Virus record (IMG/VR): IMGVR_UViG_3300013233_000139
Location: 1 to 56,626 of that record
From: a virus
Reading direction: 5' to 3' (one strand)
DNA: 56,626 nt
The notes beneath the pieces are model-generated. The model did no database searches and had not been told where the DNA came from. It was given only the letters and a program-made list of their open reading frames with translations. The position numbers were made by a program, and so were the translations under genes. Below, in pieces: positions 19,098 through 26,318 of the stretch (positions within the stretch are counted from its first letter, which is position 1; the number at the start of each line of letters is the position of its first letter).

Positions 19098-20438
19098 TTA
19101 CTCTCCTACACTCTTATTATTTATGAGCTCGCTGAGCTCATCCTTATCTTCCCGGTCAGGGGAAATTATATCGCCTCTTCGTAAGTTATACACTAGGGTC
19201 TGCTCAGACAAGCCGCCAGATATATACGAATCGACTAAACTCTTAACTTCAGACGGTGAAAGCCTGGAATTGAGGAACCCTGTATCCAACTCAACCAAGA
19301 TGTCATCCGGATTTTCATCCTCCATCAGCGCCACGGTCTTATACAAAATAGACAAAAAGGTCTGTGCGGACTTGACTATTGTAATCAAGTTTGCACCCTC
19401 TGACACATATCTCAAGCGAACAGTGTCAGCGTTCTCAGACCCTCGTTTTGAATTATCTAGCATCCTAGCAGACAGACTAGCTATCTGCGACTGCTTCTCA
19501 ACTAACGCCTTCTCCAGGCTAGAAAGTCCTTGGCCTGTATACTCCAAATACTTAGCATTACCACGGACGTCAGGAATAACCCAAGCAGTAGATGATCCAA
19601 TCTTCAAAACAGTGGATGTGTCTGCGCCTATAATGACAGGTGTTGGCAGCGCCGTAAAGTGACGACCATGCTCGAGATCTGCACTGGTCATATAGTGAGA
19701 GATGTTAATGTCGACGATGTCTATGGATGGCGACTTCTCCACGTTAAATGATACACCTGATGGGTTAACTACGAAAAAAGGTATAAAGTCCATCGTATTG
19801 CCGAAGTTAGTCGGCGCAAACTCGGCGCTCACTATCTCACCTTTTTCAGAGTACACTGCCTGAGTATACTCTCCATCCCTGATGCGTAGCACCCGGTACT
19901 GCGTGACTTGGGCCGTCTCAAACTCACTGCCATCTACGTCTACCGAGGTTATTTCTTCCAACACGACCAACACAGGTTTCCCACTACTATCCAGCTTCCA
20001 ATTAATTATGGACTCAGCCATATACAGCACAACCCTCGCAGGTCCTCCATCTGCAGGCCTATCGAGCAAGGCCCCAATCCGTCCTACCAAGACCAACTCC
20101 ATAATAGTCTTGACAATAACTTCGCCTACCTGGATCCCTGTATGATCCTTAAAGTACCCAACCATCGACTCTGGATACTTTATGACTGGGGCCTTGGTGA
20201 CGACCATCCCAGCCATAGCCGATGTCGCCTTACTGACTATCGAATAAAACAGTGCACGCGCCTTATAAGCCTCATACTCCTGCTTATCTTGACCAGACAG
20301 CATCGGCAGATACCGCACACCTGCAGCCTTAACCGCGTCTGACCCCTCAAACGTATCTCTACACTTCACCCATTGTCTTATCGAAGCCAAAAAGGCCTGA
20401 TGCTTGGTCCCAACACCTTCATTTTTTCCTGAACTCAT
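19098..20438 (-). CDS. Portal protein (DUF4055-like)
   Basis: 446 residues between terminase and scaffold. It contains a helical N-terminal region (EYEAYKARALFYSIVSKATSA), a central beta part and a long helical crown region (LEKALVEKQSQIASLSARML). The pattern GLSSLEKALVEKQSQIASL with downstream LRYVSEGANL is typical of DUF4055-type portals. The dodecameric portal forms the DNA channel at one capsid vertex and docks the terminase. Start is spaced 1 base from the terminase stop. Confidence 0.8.
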   Translation of the reverse strand: MSSGKNEGVGTKHQAFLASIRQWVKCRDTFEGSDAVKAAGVRYLPMLSGQDKQEYEAYKARALFYSIVSKATSAMAGMVVTKAPVIKYPESMVGYFKDHTGIQVGEVIVKTIMELVLVGRIGALLDRPADGGPARVVLYMAESIINWKLDSSGKPVLVVLEEITSVDVDGSEFETAQVTQYRVLRIRDGEYTQAVYSEKGEIVSAEFAPTNFGNTMDFIPFFVVNPSGVSFNVEKSPSIDIVDINISHYMTSADLEHGRHFTALPTPVIIGADTSTVLKIGSSTAWVIPDVRGNAKYLEYTGQGLSSLEKALVEKQSQIASLSARMLDNSKRGSENADTVRLRYVSEGANLITIVKSAQTFLSILYKTVALMEDENPDDILVELDTGFLNSRLSPSEVKSLVDSYISGGLSEQTLVYNLRRGDIISPDREDKDELSELINNKSVGE

Positions 20439-20439
20439 A

Positions 20440-21855
20440 TCATGCTCCTTCTACTTTAATCTTCTTACACGCCTTATCCGCCTTAAGCAGTCTATACCGG
20501 ACCACGTCCCAACAGTGATCCTCTCCGGTTGTGTCAATGTCCTCTATCTTCTTCTCGTCGCTCTCCAAATTCGGAATAGTCCGTATACAGTGATAACAAG
20601 ACTCAAAAAAGATCACTCCCGGTCGCTCCATCGGCCTCGCAATAGCCGCACTCAACCTACGCCGCATGACATCGACACCATTTACTCTACTCCCTGGGCT
20701 CTTTATGCTCCTGCAAAACAGAGCGCCCTCCATAGCCATGTCATCAGCTATCGCCGTATGCCCTGGCTCCGATGAAAATATCGAGTTATCTGCAGGTCCT
20801 GGCTCTACGCGCTTCCAACCCTGATCCTTCTCAAACGACATGATTCGTTTGGCTTGCTCCGCTGCTGGTAATCTGAGACCTTCATGCCGTTTATTCGCAA
20901 GGTACACTTCTCCAATGACGAATATAGTACCCTTAGGGACCCAGCACTCTACCTTATTAGAATCAATGAACTCATCTCCGTCCGATTCCGCGAACCACAG
21001 GGCTACAGCTGGTGCGGCTGAGCCATAGTCATACCCTCTATCAATCCGCCAAGTATTGGGTATCTTAAAGTCGTTAATGACATGATAGGCGCTTCGCCAC
21101 ATATCTGCGAACCCACCTGAGCTCATCGCCTCCCAGTCACCCTCTAACATAGCCTGCACAGTGGCAGTATCGCCCATACCTTTAAGCCGAGCATGATAAC
21201 TGGGATCGTTTAACATCAAGACTTTATTATCAGTGAGCTTGGCAGGTATAAATTCGCGAGTCATAGAGCCTTCATCCTCAGGCGCTTGAAACACGTGATC
21301 CTTCCCGTGATCTACAAAATTGCTCTTGAAGTAATGATGACCTACACCTCCAGGGTTAGACGCATAGAGTATCCGAGGGAATAACCCTTTCCACCTATCT
21401 GGTACTGTCATAGAACCTAGCCGAACACGAGAGCGGATAAATCTAATCATAGCTGGAGTAAAGTGGGTTGCTTCATCAATAATCAGATAGCCAATTTGGG
21501 CTCCTTGATGAGCATAAATGTCACCTTCATATTGACTATGGGCTAACTGAATACGAGACCCGTTACGAAACGTAAAAGAGAAGTCGCTCTTACTAAAGAT
21601 ACACTCTTTCTCACGTATAAGATCGGCGAGCATCTCTAAGTAACCACCTGGGGTGTAGACGTGATTAGCTAAAACTTCTTTGAATGTTCGCCTAAACAGG
21701 TAGGTTACTAATCCAGGTATCTCAAGAGAATAGATGATGGATGATACGCGAATAAGGTATGATTTACCACCACCTGCAGCTCCGCCATATAGGATCTCTT
21801 GGGCAGAGGACATAAGCGCACGATGTTGGCCAGGGTATAACCTGAAATTTGTCAC
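20440..21855 (-). CDS. terL: Terminase large subunit
   Basis: 471 residues. Walker A is GGAAGGGKS (residues 24-32); Walker B is LIIDEA (124-129) followed by THF. The C-terminal nuclease half has an acidic residue in RGYDYGSAAP (about 269-278), DDMAMEGA and a late Asp in GEDHCWD. It cuts concatemeric DNA and drives it through the portal by ATP hydrolysis. The ATG abuts the preceding gene by one base. All elements of the ATPase and nuclease appear intact. Confidence 0.93.
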   Translation of the reverse strand: MTNFRLYPGQHRALMSSAQEILYGGAAGGGKSYLIRVSSIIYSLEIPGLVTYLFRRTFKEVLANHVYTPGGYLEMLADLIREKECIFSKSDFSFTFRNGSRIQLAHSQYEGDIYAHQGAQIGYLIIDEATHFTPAMIRFIRSRVRLGSMTVPDRWKGLFPRILYASNPGGVGHHYFKSNFVDHGKDHVFQAPEDEGSMTREFIPAKLTDNKVLMLNDPSYHARLKGMGDTATVQAMLEGDWEAMSSGGFADMWRSAYHVINDFKIPNTWRIDRGYDYGSAAPAVALWFAESDGDEFIDSNKVECWVPKGTIFVIGEVYLANKRHEGLRLPAAEQAKRIMSFEKDQGWKRVEPGPADNSIFSSEPGHTAIADDMAMEGALFCRSIKSPGSRVNGVDVMRRRLSAAIARPMERPGVIFFESCYHCIRTIPNLESDEKKIEDIDTTGEDHCWDVVRYRLLKADKACKKIKVEGA

Positions 21856-22140
21856 TTAAGCAGGGATGGGTATAAGTGATTGCTCCAGAGCAAGAATAGG
21901 CTCAGAAATGATTTCAGCGTCTTCAAACAGTGACACCGTCACTCTGGGTCCATCATTTGATAACGACCGAACCTCGATCGATTTCAACTCCGGGGCAACA
22001 TACTTAGCCACTGCGTGGTGGGCTTTAAATTGCAATTCTACATCTACAGACGGATCGTTAGCGATTCTAGCCATCGACAAAATAGGGTGATAGCCTGGAA
22101 ATTCCAGTCTAATCATATCTAATAAAGGTCCGTCAGCCAT
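21856..22140 (-). CDS. Putative terminase small subunit
   Basis: 94 residues just upstream of the large terminase and the first gene of the late operon. The helical segment RIANDPSVDVELQFKAHHAV AKYVAPELKSIEV is a pattern seen in short proteins that precede many large terminases. A complete HTH is not obvious, so the DNA-recognition role is inferred from position. If correct, repeats directly upstream (22281-22902) could be its packaging site rather than, or as well as, a replication origin. Confidence 0.55.
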   Translation of the reverse strand: MADGPLLDMIRLEFPGYHPILSMARIANDPSVDVELQFKAHHAVAKYVAPELKSIEVRSLSNDGPRVTVSLFEDAEIISEPILALEQSLIPIPA

Positions 22141-22280
22141 TTGGAGATCCTAATACATGGATAGCTTAAAGTAAACAAGTAGGGTTGCGGGCCTTCTGGG
22201 TTTTATAGGTTACGACATAAACACGGTGGTTTGGGCGTGCTAGGTCGCGAGGTGTTGGGCGCTGTGTGCTAGGGACTGGA
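22141..22280. other. Leader of the late operon
   Basis: 140 bp between the small terminase gene and the first repeat array. It is G-rich on the plus strand. No clear TNTACA/TATAAT promoter was found for the late operon, so its promoter may lie within the arrays or depend on an activator. Confidence 0.4.
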
Positions 22281-22502
22281 GGTGACCAAGCCTGTTGATA
22301 ACTGGTGACCAAGCCCGTTGATAACAGGTGACTCAACTTGTGGATAACTGGTGACCAAGCCCGTTGATAACTGGTGACTCAACTTGTGGATAACTGGTGA
22401 CTCAGCTTGTGGATACCTGGTGACCAAGCCCGTTGATAACTGGTGACCAAGCCCATTGATAACTGGTGACCAAGCCCGTTGATAACTGGTGACCAAGCCC
22501 GA
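22281..22502. repeat. Tandem 23-bp iterons with DnaA boxes (candidate origin)
   Basis: Ten units of about 23 bp starting GGTGACC or GGTGACT, the last partial. Two units carry a perfect DnaA box TGTGGATAA (22339-22347 and 22385-22393), a third carries TGTGGATAC (22408-22416); the others have the related TTGATAAC. This is the arrangement of DnaA-dependent origins. Confidence 0.75.
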
Positions 22503-22595
22503 GGCACGAAGCATTGTTGATGTGATGTAGCTTTGCCAGGTTGAAAAAATATCCCGGACAGTGAGCCGCCGGGCCCTCTGGGTTATGCCCCCTGT

Positions 22596-22688
22596 GATAA
22601 TGATTATCGTTATCGCTTTCATCGAGGCGATGATATTGATTATCGTTATCGCTTTCATCGAGGCGATGATACTGATTATCGTTATCGT
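22596..22688. repeat. Three 36-bp repeats with Fur-box-like 19-mers
   Basis: Units begin at about 22596, 22632 and 22668. Each carries GATANTGATTATCGTTATC, 16-17 of 19 matches to the classical Fur operator. The units also contain TTTCATCGAGGCGATGA, a short inverted repeat. Confidence 0.7.
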
Positions 22689-22689
22689 T

Positions 22690-22902
22690 GAGCAATCCGG
22701 CAATCGTTGTGCAGTCATTGAGCAATCCGGCAATCGTTGTGCAGTCATTGAGCAATCCGGCAATCGTTGTGCAGTGATGTGCAATCCGGCAATCGTTGTG
22801 CAGTGATGTGCAATCCAGCAATCGTTGTGCAGTCATTGAGCAATCCGGCAATCGTTGTGCAGTCATTGAGCAATCCGGCAATCGTTGTGCAGTCATTGAG
22901 CC
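22690..22902. repeat. Tandem 30-bp repeats (8 copies)
   Basis: Eight copies of a unit with core CAATCCGGCAATCGTTGTGC, spaced 30 bp (29 bp around the third to fifth copies, where GTCATTGAG changes to GTGATGTG). One copy has CCAGC instead of CCGGC. No unique spacers lie between the copies, so this is not CRISPR. Confidence 0.85.
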
Positions 22903-22918
22903 GCTGATATCAAAATAT

Positions 22919-22937
22919 GATACTGATAATCATTATC
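22919..22937. promoter_or_regulatory. Fur-box-like operator, 18 of 19 match
   Basis: GATACTGATAATCATTATC differs at one position from the Fur consensus GATAATGATAATCATTATC. It lies between the repeat arrays and a terminator. Binding by host Fur is a hypothesis; it could also be an unrelated AT-rich iteron. Confidence 0.35.
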
Positions 22938-22947
22938 GTCAAAGCCA

Positions 22948-22978
22948 TAAAAAAGCGGGCACTTTATGTGCCCGCTTT
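22948..22978 (-). terminator. Terminator of the HTH gene
   Basis: An 11-bp perfect stem (AAAGCGGGCAC at 22952-22962 and GTGCCCGCTTT at 22968-22978) is followed on the minus strand by a T-run. It lies just after the stop of the HTH gene and shields the repeat arrays from early transcription. Confidence 0.88.
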
Positions 22979-22993
22979 GAGTGCTGCCTTTAT

Positions 22994-23329
22994 TTATTTA
23001 TTGGCTTCAGCTGCGGCCTTAGCGGCGTCAGCCACTTCCTTGTGTATATGCTTGAATGTAAAGCATTTGCGCGCTGAATAAATTTGGCCGTACGAAAGGC
23101 CGAGCAATTCCGCACACTCTTTGTGAGAGCTTGCAGCTAGATCACCCGAGATAACCCGACGAGCGTGATCATCATTCATAGCATTCTCGCTCTTGGGGCC
23201 ACGGCTTCGGGCTTCGGGCTTGGCCTCAAATGCTGCAGCCAATTTGTTATGTTCAGTGACAAGCTCATTGACCTTAGCCAGCAAGTCTTTCATAGTCATC
23301 TTCTTAGTGGAATCAAGTAGTTCAATCAT
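22994..23329 (-). CDS. HTH DNA-binding protein, paralogue A
   Basis: 111 residues from the ATG at 23329 (CGGAGACT site 7 bases before). The core RRVISGDLAASSHKECAELL followed by GLSYGQIYSARKCFTF is a helix-turn-helix-like segment shared almost word for word with the protein at 26444-26755. The N-terminus is coiled-coil (LLAKVNELVTEHNKLAAAFE), suggesting a dimer. Many tailed phages carry similar small proteins of unknown target. It stands alone behind an early promoter cassette and next to the iteron arrays, so it may bind there. Confidence 0.65.
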   Translation of the reverse strand: MIELLDSTKKMTMKDLLAKVNELVTEHNKLAAAFEAKPEARSRGPKSENAMNDDHARRVISGDLAASSHKECAELLGLSYGQIYSARKCFTFKHIHKEVADAAKAAAEANK

Positions 23330-23411
23330 TATAGTCTCCGTTCGGTCTGAATTTACTGGCACAGCCAGCATATAAGTATTCTATCAAGTCAATCTGCTAT
23401 GTACACGCCGA
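23330..23411 (-). promoter_or_regulatory. Early promoter/leader cassette (HTH paralogue A)
   Basis: TGTACA (23405-23400)-16-TAGAAT (23383-23378), then a leader with the hairpin CTGGCTGTGCCAG and a GGAGACT ribosome site. Same architecture as six other cassettes in the window. Confidence 0.75.
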
Positions 23412-23563
23412 ATGTGACGAACTGTGTCAAATTGTCACACCTGTCAAATTCATTATATACGAGCTGGCTTGTTGAATACATATAAGTATTCTATCAAGTC
23501 AATCTGCTATGTACACGCCGAATGTGACGAACTGTGTCAAATTGTCACACCATCATTCGTCAG
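23378..23563. repeat. 82-bp direct repeat with operator-like palindrome
   Basis: The segment at about 23373-23454 recurs at 23483-23564 with virtually no change. Each copy has TGTACA-16-TAGAAT and the imperfect palindrome TGTGTCAAATTGTCACA (14 of 17 positions symmetrical). The second copy has no gene directly behind it. The intervening 28 bases add a further TTTGACAGGTG box. Confidence 0.8.
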
Positions 23564-23564
23564 C

Positions 23565-23938
23565 GCTTCGCACTTCGGGCGTAGGGCTATGCGCTTAGCC
23601 TATCGACGCAGCGTATCGTATGAATCGTGCGCTCTAATGTGCAGATTCGCAAGAGCAGCGCGAAATCGTTTTTACGATGCACTATGCGCTAAAACAGTCG
23701 ATGTAGCCTGAGGCTGATCTGGTCGAACTGCATCGTTATAGCGCACCAGATCAGCCGTACGCGCTCTGAATATCGAATGCGTATATGTATACGTTCGAGC
23801 AATTACAGCTACACCAGACTGATCTGACGAAACACTGAATCTGAGCGCTTGCACAGCCGACAGCGCAGGGCCAAGCGCCTCGCACTTCGCGCATCGTATA
23901 TTTCATATTAGCGTATCGACATATTCGCATATTAGACT
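23565..23938. other. Non-coding stretch with inverted repeat
   Basis: No supportable gene. It contains a 12-bp perfect inverted repeat (GGCTGATCTGGT at 23712-23723 and ACCAGATCAGCC at 23745-23756) and two GC-rich CGCACTTCGGGCG-type segments. Confidence 0.5.
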
Positions 23939-23987
23939 ATGAAATCCGAGACGAGAATCCTGCCAAAATCTTTGTTGGCATCTGAGG

Positions 23988-24180
23988 CGAGGTCCCTCCC
24001 ATGGATCCTCAAAACGATCGTGCACGGCGTGCTGTACCATAGATTTCTATACAGACGAGGTCCCTCCCATGGATCCTCAAAACGATCGTGCACGGCGTGC
24101 TGTACCATAGATTTCTATACAGACGAGGTCCCTCCCATGGATCCTCAAAACGATCGTGCACGGCGTGCTGTACCATAGAT
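23988..24180 (+). repeat. 68-bp tandem triplicate encoding a repeated 13-aa mini-ORF
   Basis: Three copies (the ATG positions are 24001, 24069 and 24137) spaced exactly 68 bp. Each contains CGAGG about 8 bases before an ATG opening MDPQNDRARRAVP and a TAG stop, plus the palindromes GCACGCCGTGC and CGATCG. No promoter was found on the plus strand. Confidence 0.7.
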
Positions 24181-24200
24181 CCTTTCATGGGAATCCACAC

Positions 24201-24230
24201 AAAAGAAAGCCACCATTAATGGTGGCTTTC
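24201..24230 (-). terminator. Terminator after the 168-aa acidic-tail gene
   Basis: A 26-bp perfect palindrome (24205-24230, core CACCATTAATGGTG) followed on the minus strand by TTTT. It ends the 24.3-25.5 kb transcripts. Confidence 0.85.
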
Positions 24231-24268
24231 CGCTAGCTTGACCGGAGACTAAACCGTCATGCTAAGTG

Positions 24269-24775
24269 TTATGCTAAGAGATCGTCTTCCTCTACGTCTC
24301 CCTCAGCAGGTGCTACGCCAGCGCCGCGACGATTACCGCCACCTGCATTTGCGTCTTCACCATCTTTAGTCTTTGTGTTTTGCCCGCGTGCTGCAGTACG
24401 AATCTCTTCAAAAGTCTTTGCCTCCTCTTCAGTGGCAACACCCATGGCTTCGATCTCCGCGATGATTGTATCTACGTTGTCTTCATCGTAACGTGGATGC
24501 TTCTTGATGAACTCAATTGCCTGAGCTGATTGCTCAACAGTTGGCACAAAGGACTCAGTCACGTAAGCAAAGTTCCGATTAGCTCGGATATCCGACACTT
24601 TACCAACTGTGGTACCAAACTTCTTGGCCGCATCCGCAACAGCATCAGTCTTTGTATCACCGAACCGAATTACCGCGACCAATGCTACTGGCATCCGTCC
24701 ACGAATAATTTCAAGTGCTTCTTTCTTTGGTGCAGCCTCGGCCACTTCAGTTGCGTCGTTTTGTGTATCAGTCAT
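24269..24775 (-). CDS. Putative DNA-binding protein with acidic tail
   Basis: 168 residues, family not recognised. The core (ADAAKKFGTTVGKVSDIRAN, about 48-67) looks like a helix-turn-helix; the C-terminus is a disordered Gly/Asn/Glu segment ending EEDDLLA, reminiscent of acidic tails of phage ssDNA-binding proteins. It has its own TGTACA-17-TATAAT promoter, a terminator, and a ribosome site sitting in a hairpin loop (TATGCTAGGAGCATA), so it is probably abundant and translationally controlled. Confidence 0.6.
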   Translation of the reverse strand: MTDTQNDATEVAEAAPKKEALEIIRGRMPVALVAVIRFGDTKTDAVADAAKKFGTTVGKVSDIRANRNFAYVTESFVPTVEQSAQAIEFIKKHPRYDEDNVDTIIAEIEAMGVATEEEAKTFEEIRTAARGQNTKTKDGEDANAGGGNRRGAGVAPAEGDVEEDDLLA

Positions 24776-24859
24776 TGTATGCTCCTAGCATAAGATTTTA
24801 ATCGGCTAGCTCCGCTAGCTGAATATAGAGATTATATTGATTTGAGAATGTAATGTACA
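24776..24859 (-). promoter_or_regulatory. Promoter and ribosome-site hairpins of the acidic-tail gene
   Basis: TGTACA (24859-24854)-17-TATAAT (24836-24831). The leader then forms two small hairpins whose loops contain GGA: GCTAGC-GGA-GCTAGC and TATGCT-AGG-AGCATA; the second one holds the ribosome site 5-6 bases before the ATG. Confidence 0.65.
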
Positions 24860-24868
24860 CACTCCTAA

Positions 24869-25033
24869 TCAATGATCCATGTCGGAATGTCTATCGATGA
24901 TAGACTCTACCCACATGGCACCTATTATCGGCGTTGCATTGAATGACTCCACCATCCATGCACCGAGTAACAGCAACAATAAATCCCCAGAACCGAAGCC
25001 CCAGAAGAATACGATCAATCCAATAGCTTGCAC
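24869..25033 (-). CDS. Small membrane protein
   Basis: 54 residues starting at GTG in a TAGTG overlap with the previous gene. One long hydrophobic segment (IGLIVFFWGFGSGDLLLLLL, residues 4-23) is followed by a short polar tail (ESIIDRHSDMDH). The role is unknown; candidates are superinfection exclusion or inhibition of a host membrane function. Coupling to two upstream genes supports that it is translated. Confidence 0.5.
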   Translation of the reverse strand: MQAIGLIVFFWGFGSGDLLLLLLGAWMVESFNATPIIGAMWVESIIDRHSDMDH

Positions 25034-25167
25034 TAAGTTATTGCGATGATCACGGCAATAAACGCAACAGCCACGAACCTAAATATAAGATATGTGGAAA
25101 TAGCCAGGAATGACACAGCTGCAAAGCTGACCTCCAAAGTCTTCCACATGTAGTCCGTCGTAGTCAT
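25033..25167 (-). CDS. Small membrane protein
   Basis: 44 residues, overlapping the upstream stop by one base (TAATG). After a short polar start (MTTTDYMWKTLEV) it is almost entirely hydrophobic (SFAAVSFLAISTYLIF and FVAVAFIAVIIAIT), predicting one or two membrane spans. Its partner downstream is also a membrane protein and overlaps it, so they may act together. Confidence 0.5.
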   Translation of the reverse strand: MTTTDYMWKTLEVSFAAVSFLAISTYLIFRFVAVAFIAVIIAIT

Positions 25168-25445
25168 TACAGGGCGCTCCATAAGTCACTAGCAGTGCGC
25201 TCAAGACTTATATCAGCGCTCATCCAAGATACCCCTAACCTAGACGCACCTTGATTAAGAAAACTCTCAAGAAGCAGGTTTCTGTCATCGTCAAAGACCG
25301 AAATTCTGGCGTCTTTGGCCGACTCTAGTAGCTTCTCTTGTAAAACCATTAAGGATCTTAACATCCTGGGTTGGTGTACGTCCGTGGTAAATACTTTGGA
25401 TGCCACCATGCCCGTATCCTCTGAGTATACGTGAATCATTATCAT
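25167..25445 (-). CDS. Early protein of unknown function
   Basis: 92 residues from the ATG at 25445, chosen for the GGAGACT site 5 bases before; it starts MIMIHVYSEDTGMVASKVF. Likely alpha/beta, no known motif. It is the first gene of a three-gene unit with two membrane proteins and stands behind an early promoter cassette. Confidence 0.55.
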   Translation of the reverse strand: MIMIHVYSEDTGMVASKVFTTDVHQPRMLRSLMVLQEKLLESAKDARISVFDDDRNLLLESFLNQGASRLGVSWMSADISLERTASDLWSAL

Positions 25446-25527
25446 TTGTTTAGTCTCCATATAAATAGCTGGTTGCAACCAGCATGTAAGTATTCTATCA
25501 AGTCAAACGTGTATGTACACGTTTTAA
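25446..25527 (-). promoter_or_regulatory. Early promoter/leader cassette
   Basis: TGTACA (25519-25514)-16-TAGAAT (25497-25492); the leader has the perfect hairpin GCTGGTTGCAACCAGC and a TGGAGAC ribosome site. Confidence 0.75.
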
Positions 25528-25689
25528 ATTAGAGGACTTTGTCTTATGATTTATGCACTGGTCAGCCTCATAAAACTTATTCATCACCAAGGCCTTAAAG
25601 TCGCTAGCATCCGCATCTCGAATAACCATGACCGCCAGCGCCTCGACTATATCCGACTTTTTCACGTGTGAGATTATTCTAATATCCAT
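25498..25689 (-). CDS. Early protein of unknown function
   Basis: 63 residues from the ATG at 25689, which overlaps the end of the upstream gene by 11 bases (GGGATGCTCGTGATG). It starts MDIRIISHVKKSDIVEALAV and is basic at the end (HKTKSSNLKRVHTRL). The stop falls within the TAGAAT box of the next cassette. No family recognised; translation would rely on coupling. Confidence 0.5.
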   Translation of the reverse strand: MDIRIISHVKKSDIVEALAVMVIRDADASDFKALVMNKFYEADQCINHKTKSSNLKRVHTRLT

Positions 25690-26020
25690 CACGAGCATCC
25701 CACGCAGCCGCTTCACACTCAGCCCGCTCAGCCTCTCTATCCCCCGCCATCGTTACAACCATATCATTAATCTCCTCAGCCACTTTCGTCTTGAGCACAT
25801 CGAGAATCTTAGGGTCAATTTTCATCAGGTCCTCAAGAACGTCGTCCCCCTCATGCTCAACGGTGTAAACAGTGATTGTGCTGTCAGTTCCGGGGCAGTC
25901 GAAGGTCTCAGGCTCCGCTGGGACCGCCTCGTACAACGCTACAAGCTCTACGTCAGTCTCGCCTATTACGGGTAACATCACAGTAATCGTCGTGTCAATG
26001 CTTCCATATATCGTATCCAT
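25679..26020 (-). CDS. Early protein of unknown function
   Basis: 113 residues with an AAGGAGACT site before the ATG. It is strongly acidic (DVELVALYEAVPAEPETFD, KIDPKILDVLKTKVAEEIND), the kind of composition seen in phage inhibitors that mimic DNA, but no family is recognised. First gene behind an early promoter cassette. Confidence 0.55.
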   Translation of the reverse strand: MDTIYGSIDTTITVMLPVIGETDVELVALYEAVPAEPETFDCPGTDSTITVYTVEHEGDDVLEDLMKIDPKILDVLKTKVAEEINDMVVTMAGDREAERAECEAAAWDARDGY

Positions 26021-26097
26021 TTTAGTCTCCTTGTAAATAGCCAGCTCAGCCAGCCTGTGTTTATTCTATCAAGTCAAGTCAGCTTGTACACACTTTA
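26021..26097 (-). promoter_or_regulatory. Early promoter/leader cassette
   Basis: TGTACA (26090-26085)-16-TAGAAT (26068-26063). The leader copy here reads AGGCTGGCTGAGC instead of ATGCTGGCTGAGC, which removes the in-frame ATG present in other copies and argues that the leader is not translated. Confidence 0.75.
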
Positions 26098-26112
26098 AAT
26101 TAATGGCAATGC

Positions 26113-26318
26113 TCAAGGATAACCAGGCGCCAAGCCCCAAGCGCTACGCAAGTAATCGGCAATCTCTTGGTCTACCTCATCCTCAGCCTCGTATCTAGGA
26201 TCATCGTGATTGTGACTTTAGCCGCATGCCAAGCTCCAATAGCCTGGGCCTTAGTCAGGTTATGCTTAGTCCTCATAGTGTCAATAAATTCCGATGTCCG
26301 CACAAATGCCTCATCCAT
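26113..26318 (-). pseudogene. Frameshifted paralogue of the 73-aa early protein
   Basis: The ATG at 26318 has an AAAAGGAG site. Frame 1 gives MDEAFVRTSEFIDTMRTKHN and AIGAWHAAK, then runs to a TAG at 26172 with an unrelated tail. Shifted by one base after AAA, the other frame continues DDPRYEAEDEVDQEIADYL RSAWGLAPGYP to 26113. Both parts match the intact paralogue at 26835-27056 (TSEFVGAMM, RAWHVAD, MIEDYLGRDWGLEPDYL). The 206-bp length is one short of a whole number of codons, so a base is missing in the gene or in the sequence. Confidence 0.6.

Noticed and set aside
22402-22896. Long repeat-derived open frames (164 and 171 codons) across the iteron arrays
   Set aside because: They exist because 30-bp and 36-bp repeats keep the frame open; no ribosome site, and the peptide is just the repeat.
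22690-22902. CRISPR array
   Set aside because: Repeats are contiguous with no variable spacers, and no cas genes except a stand-alone Cas4-like nuclease 20 kb away.
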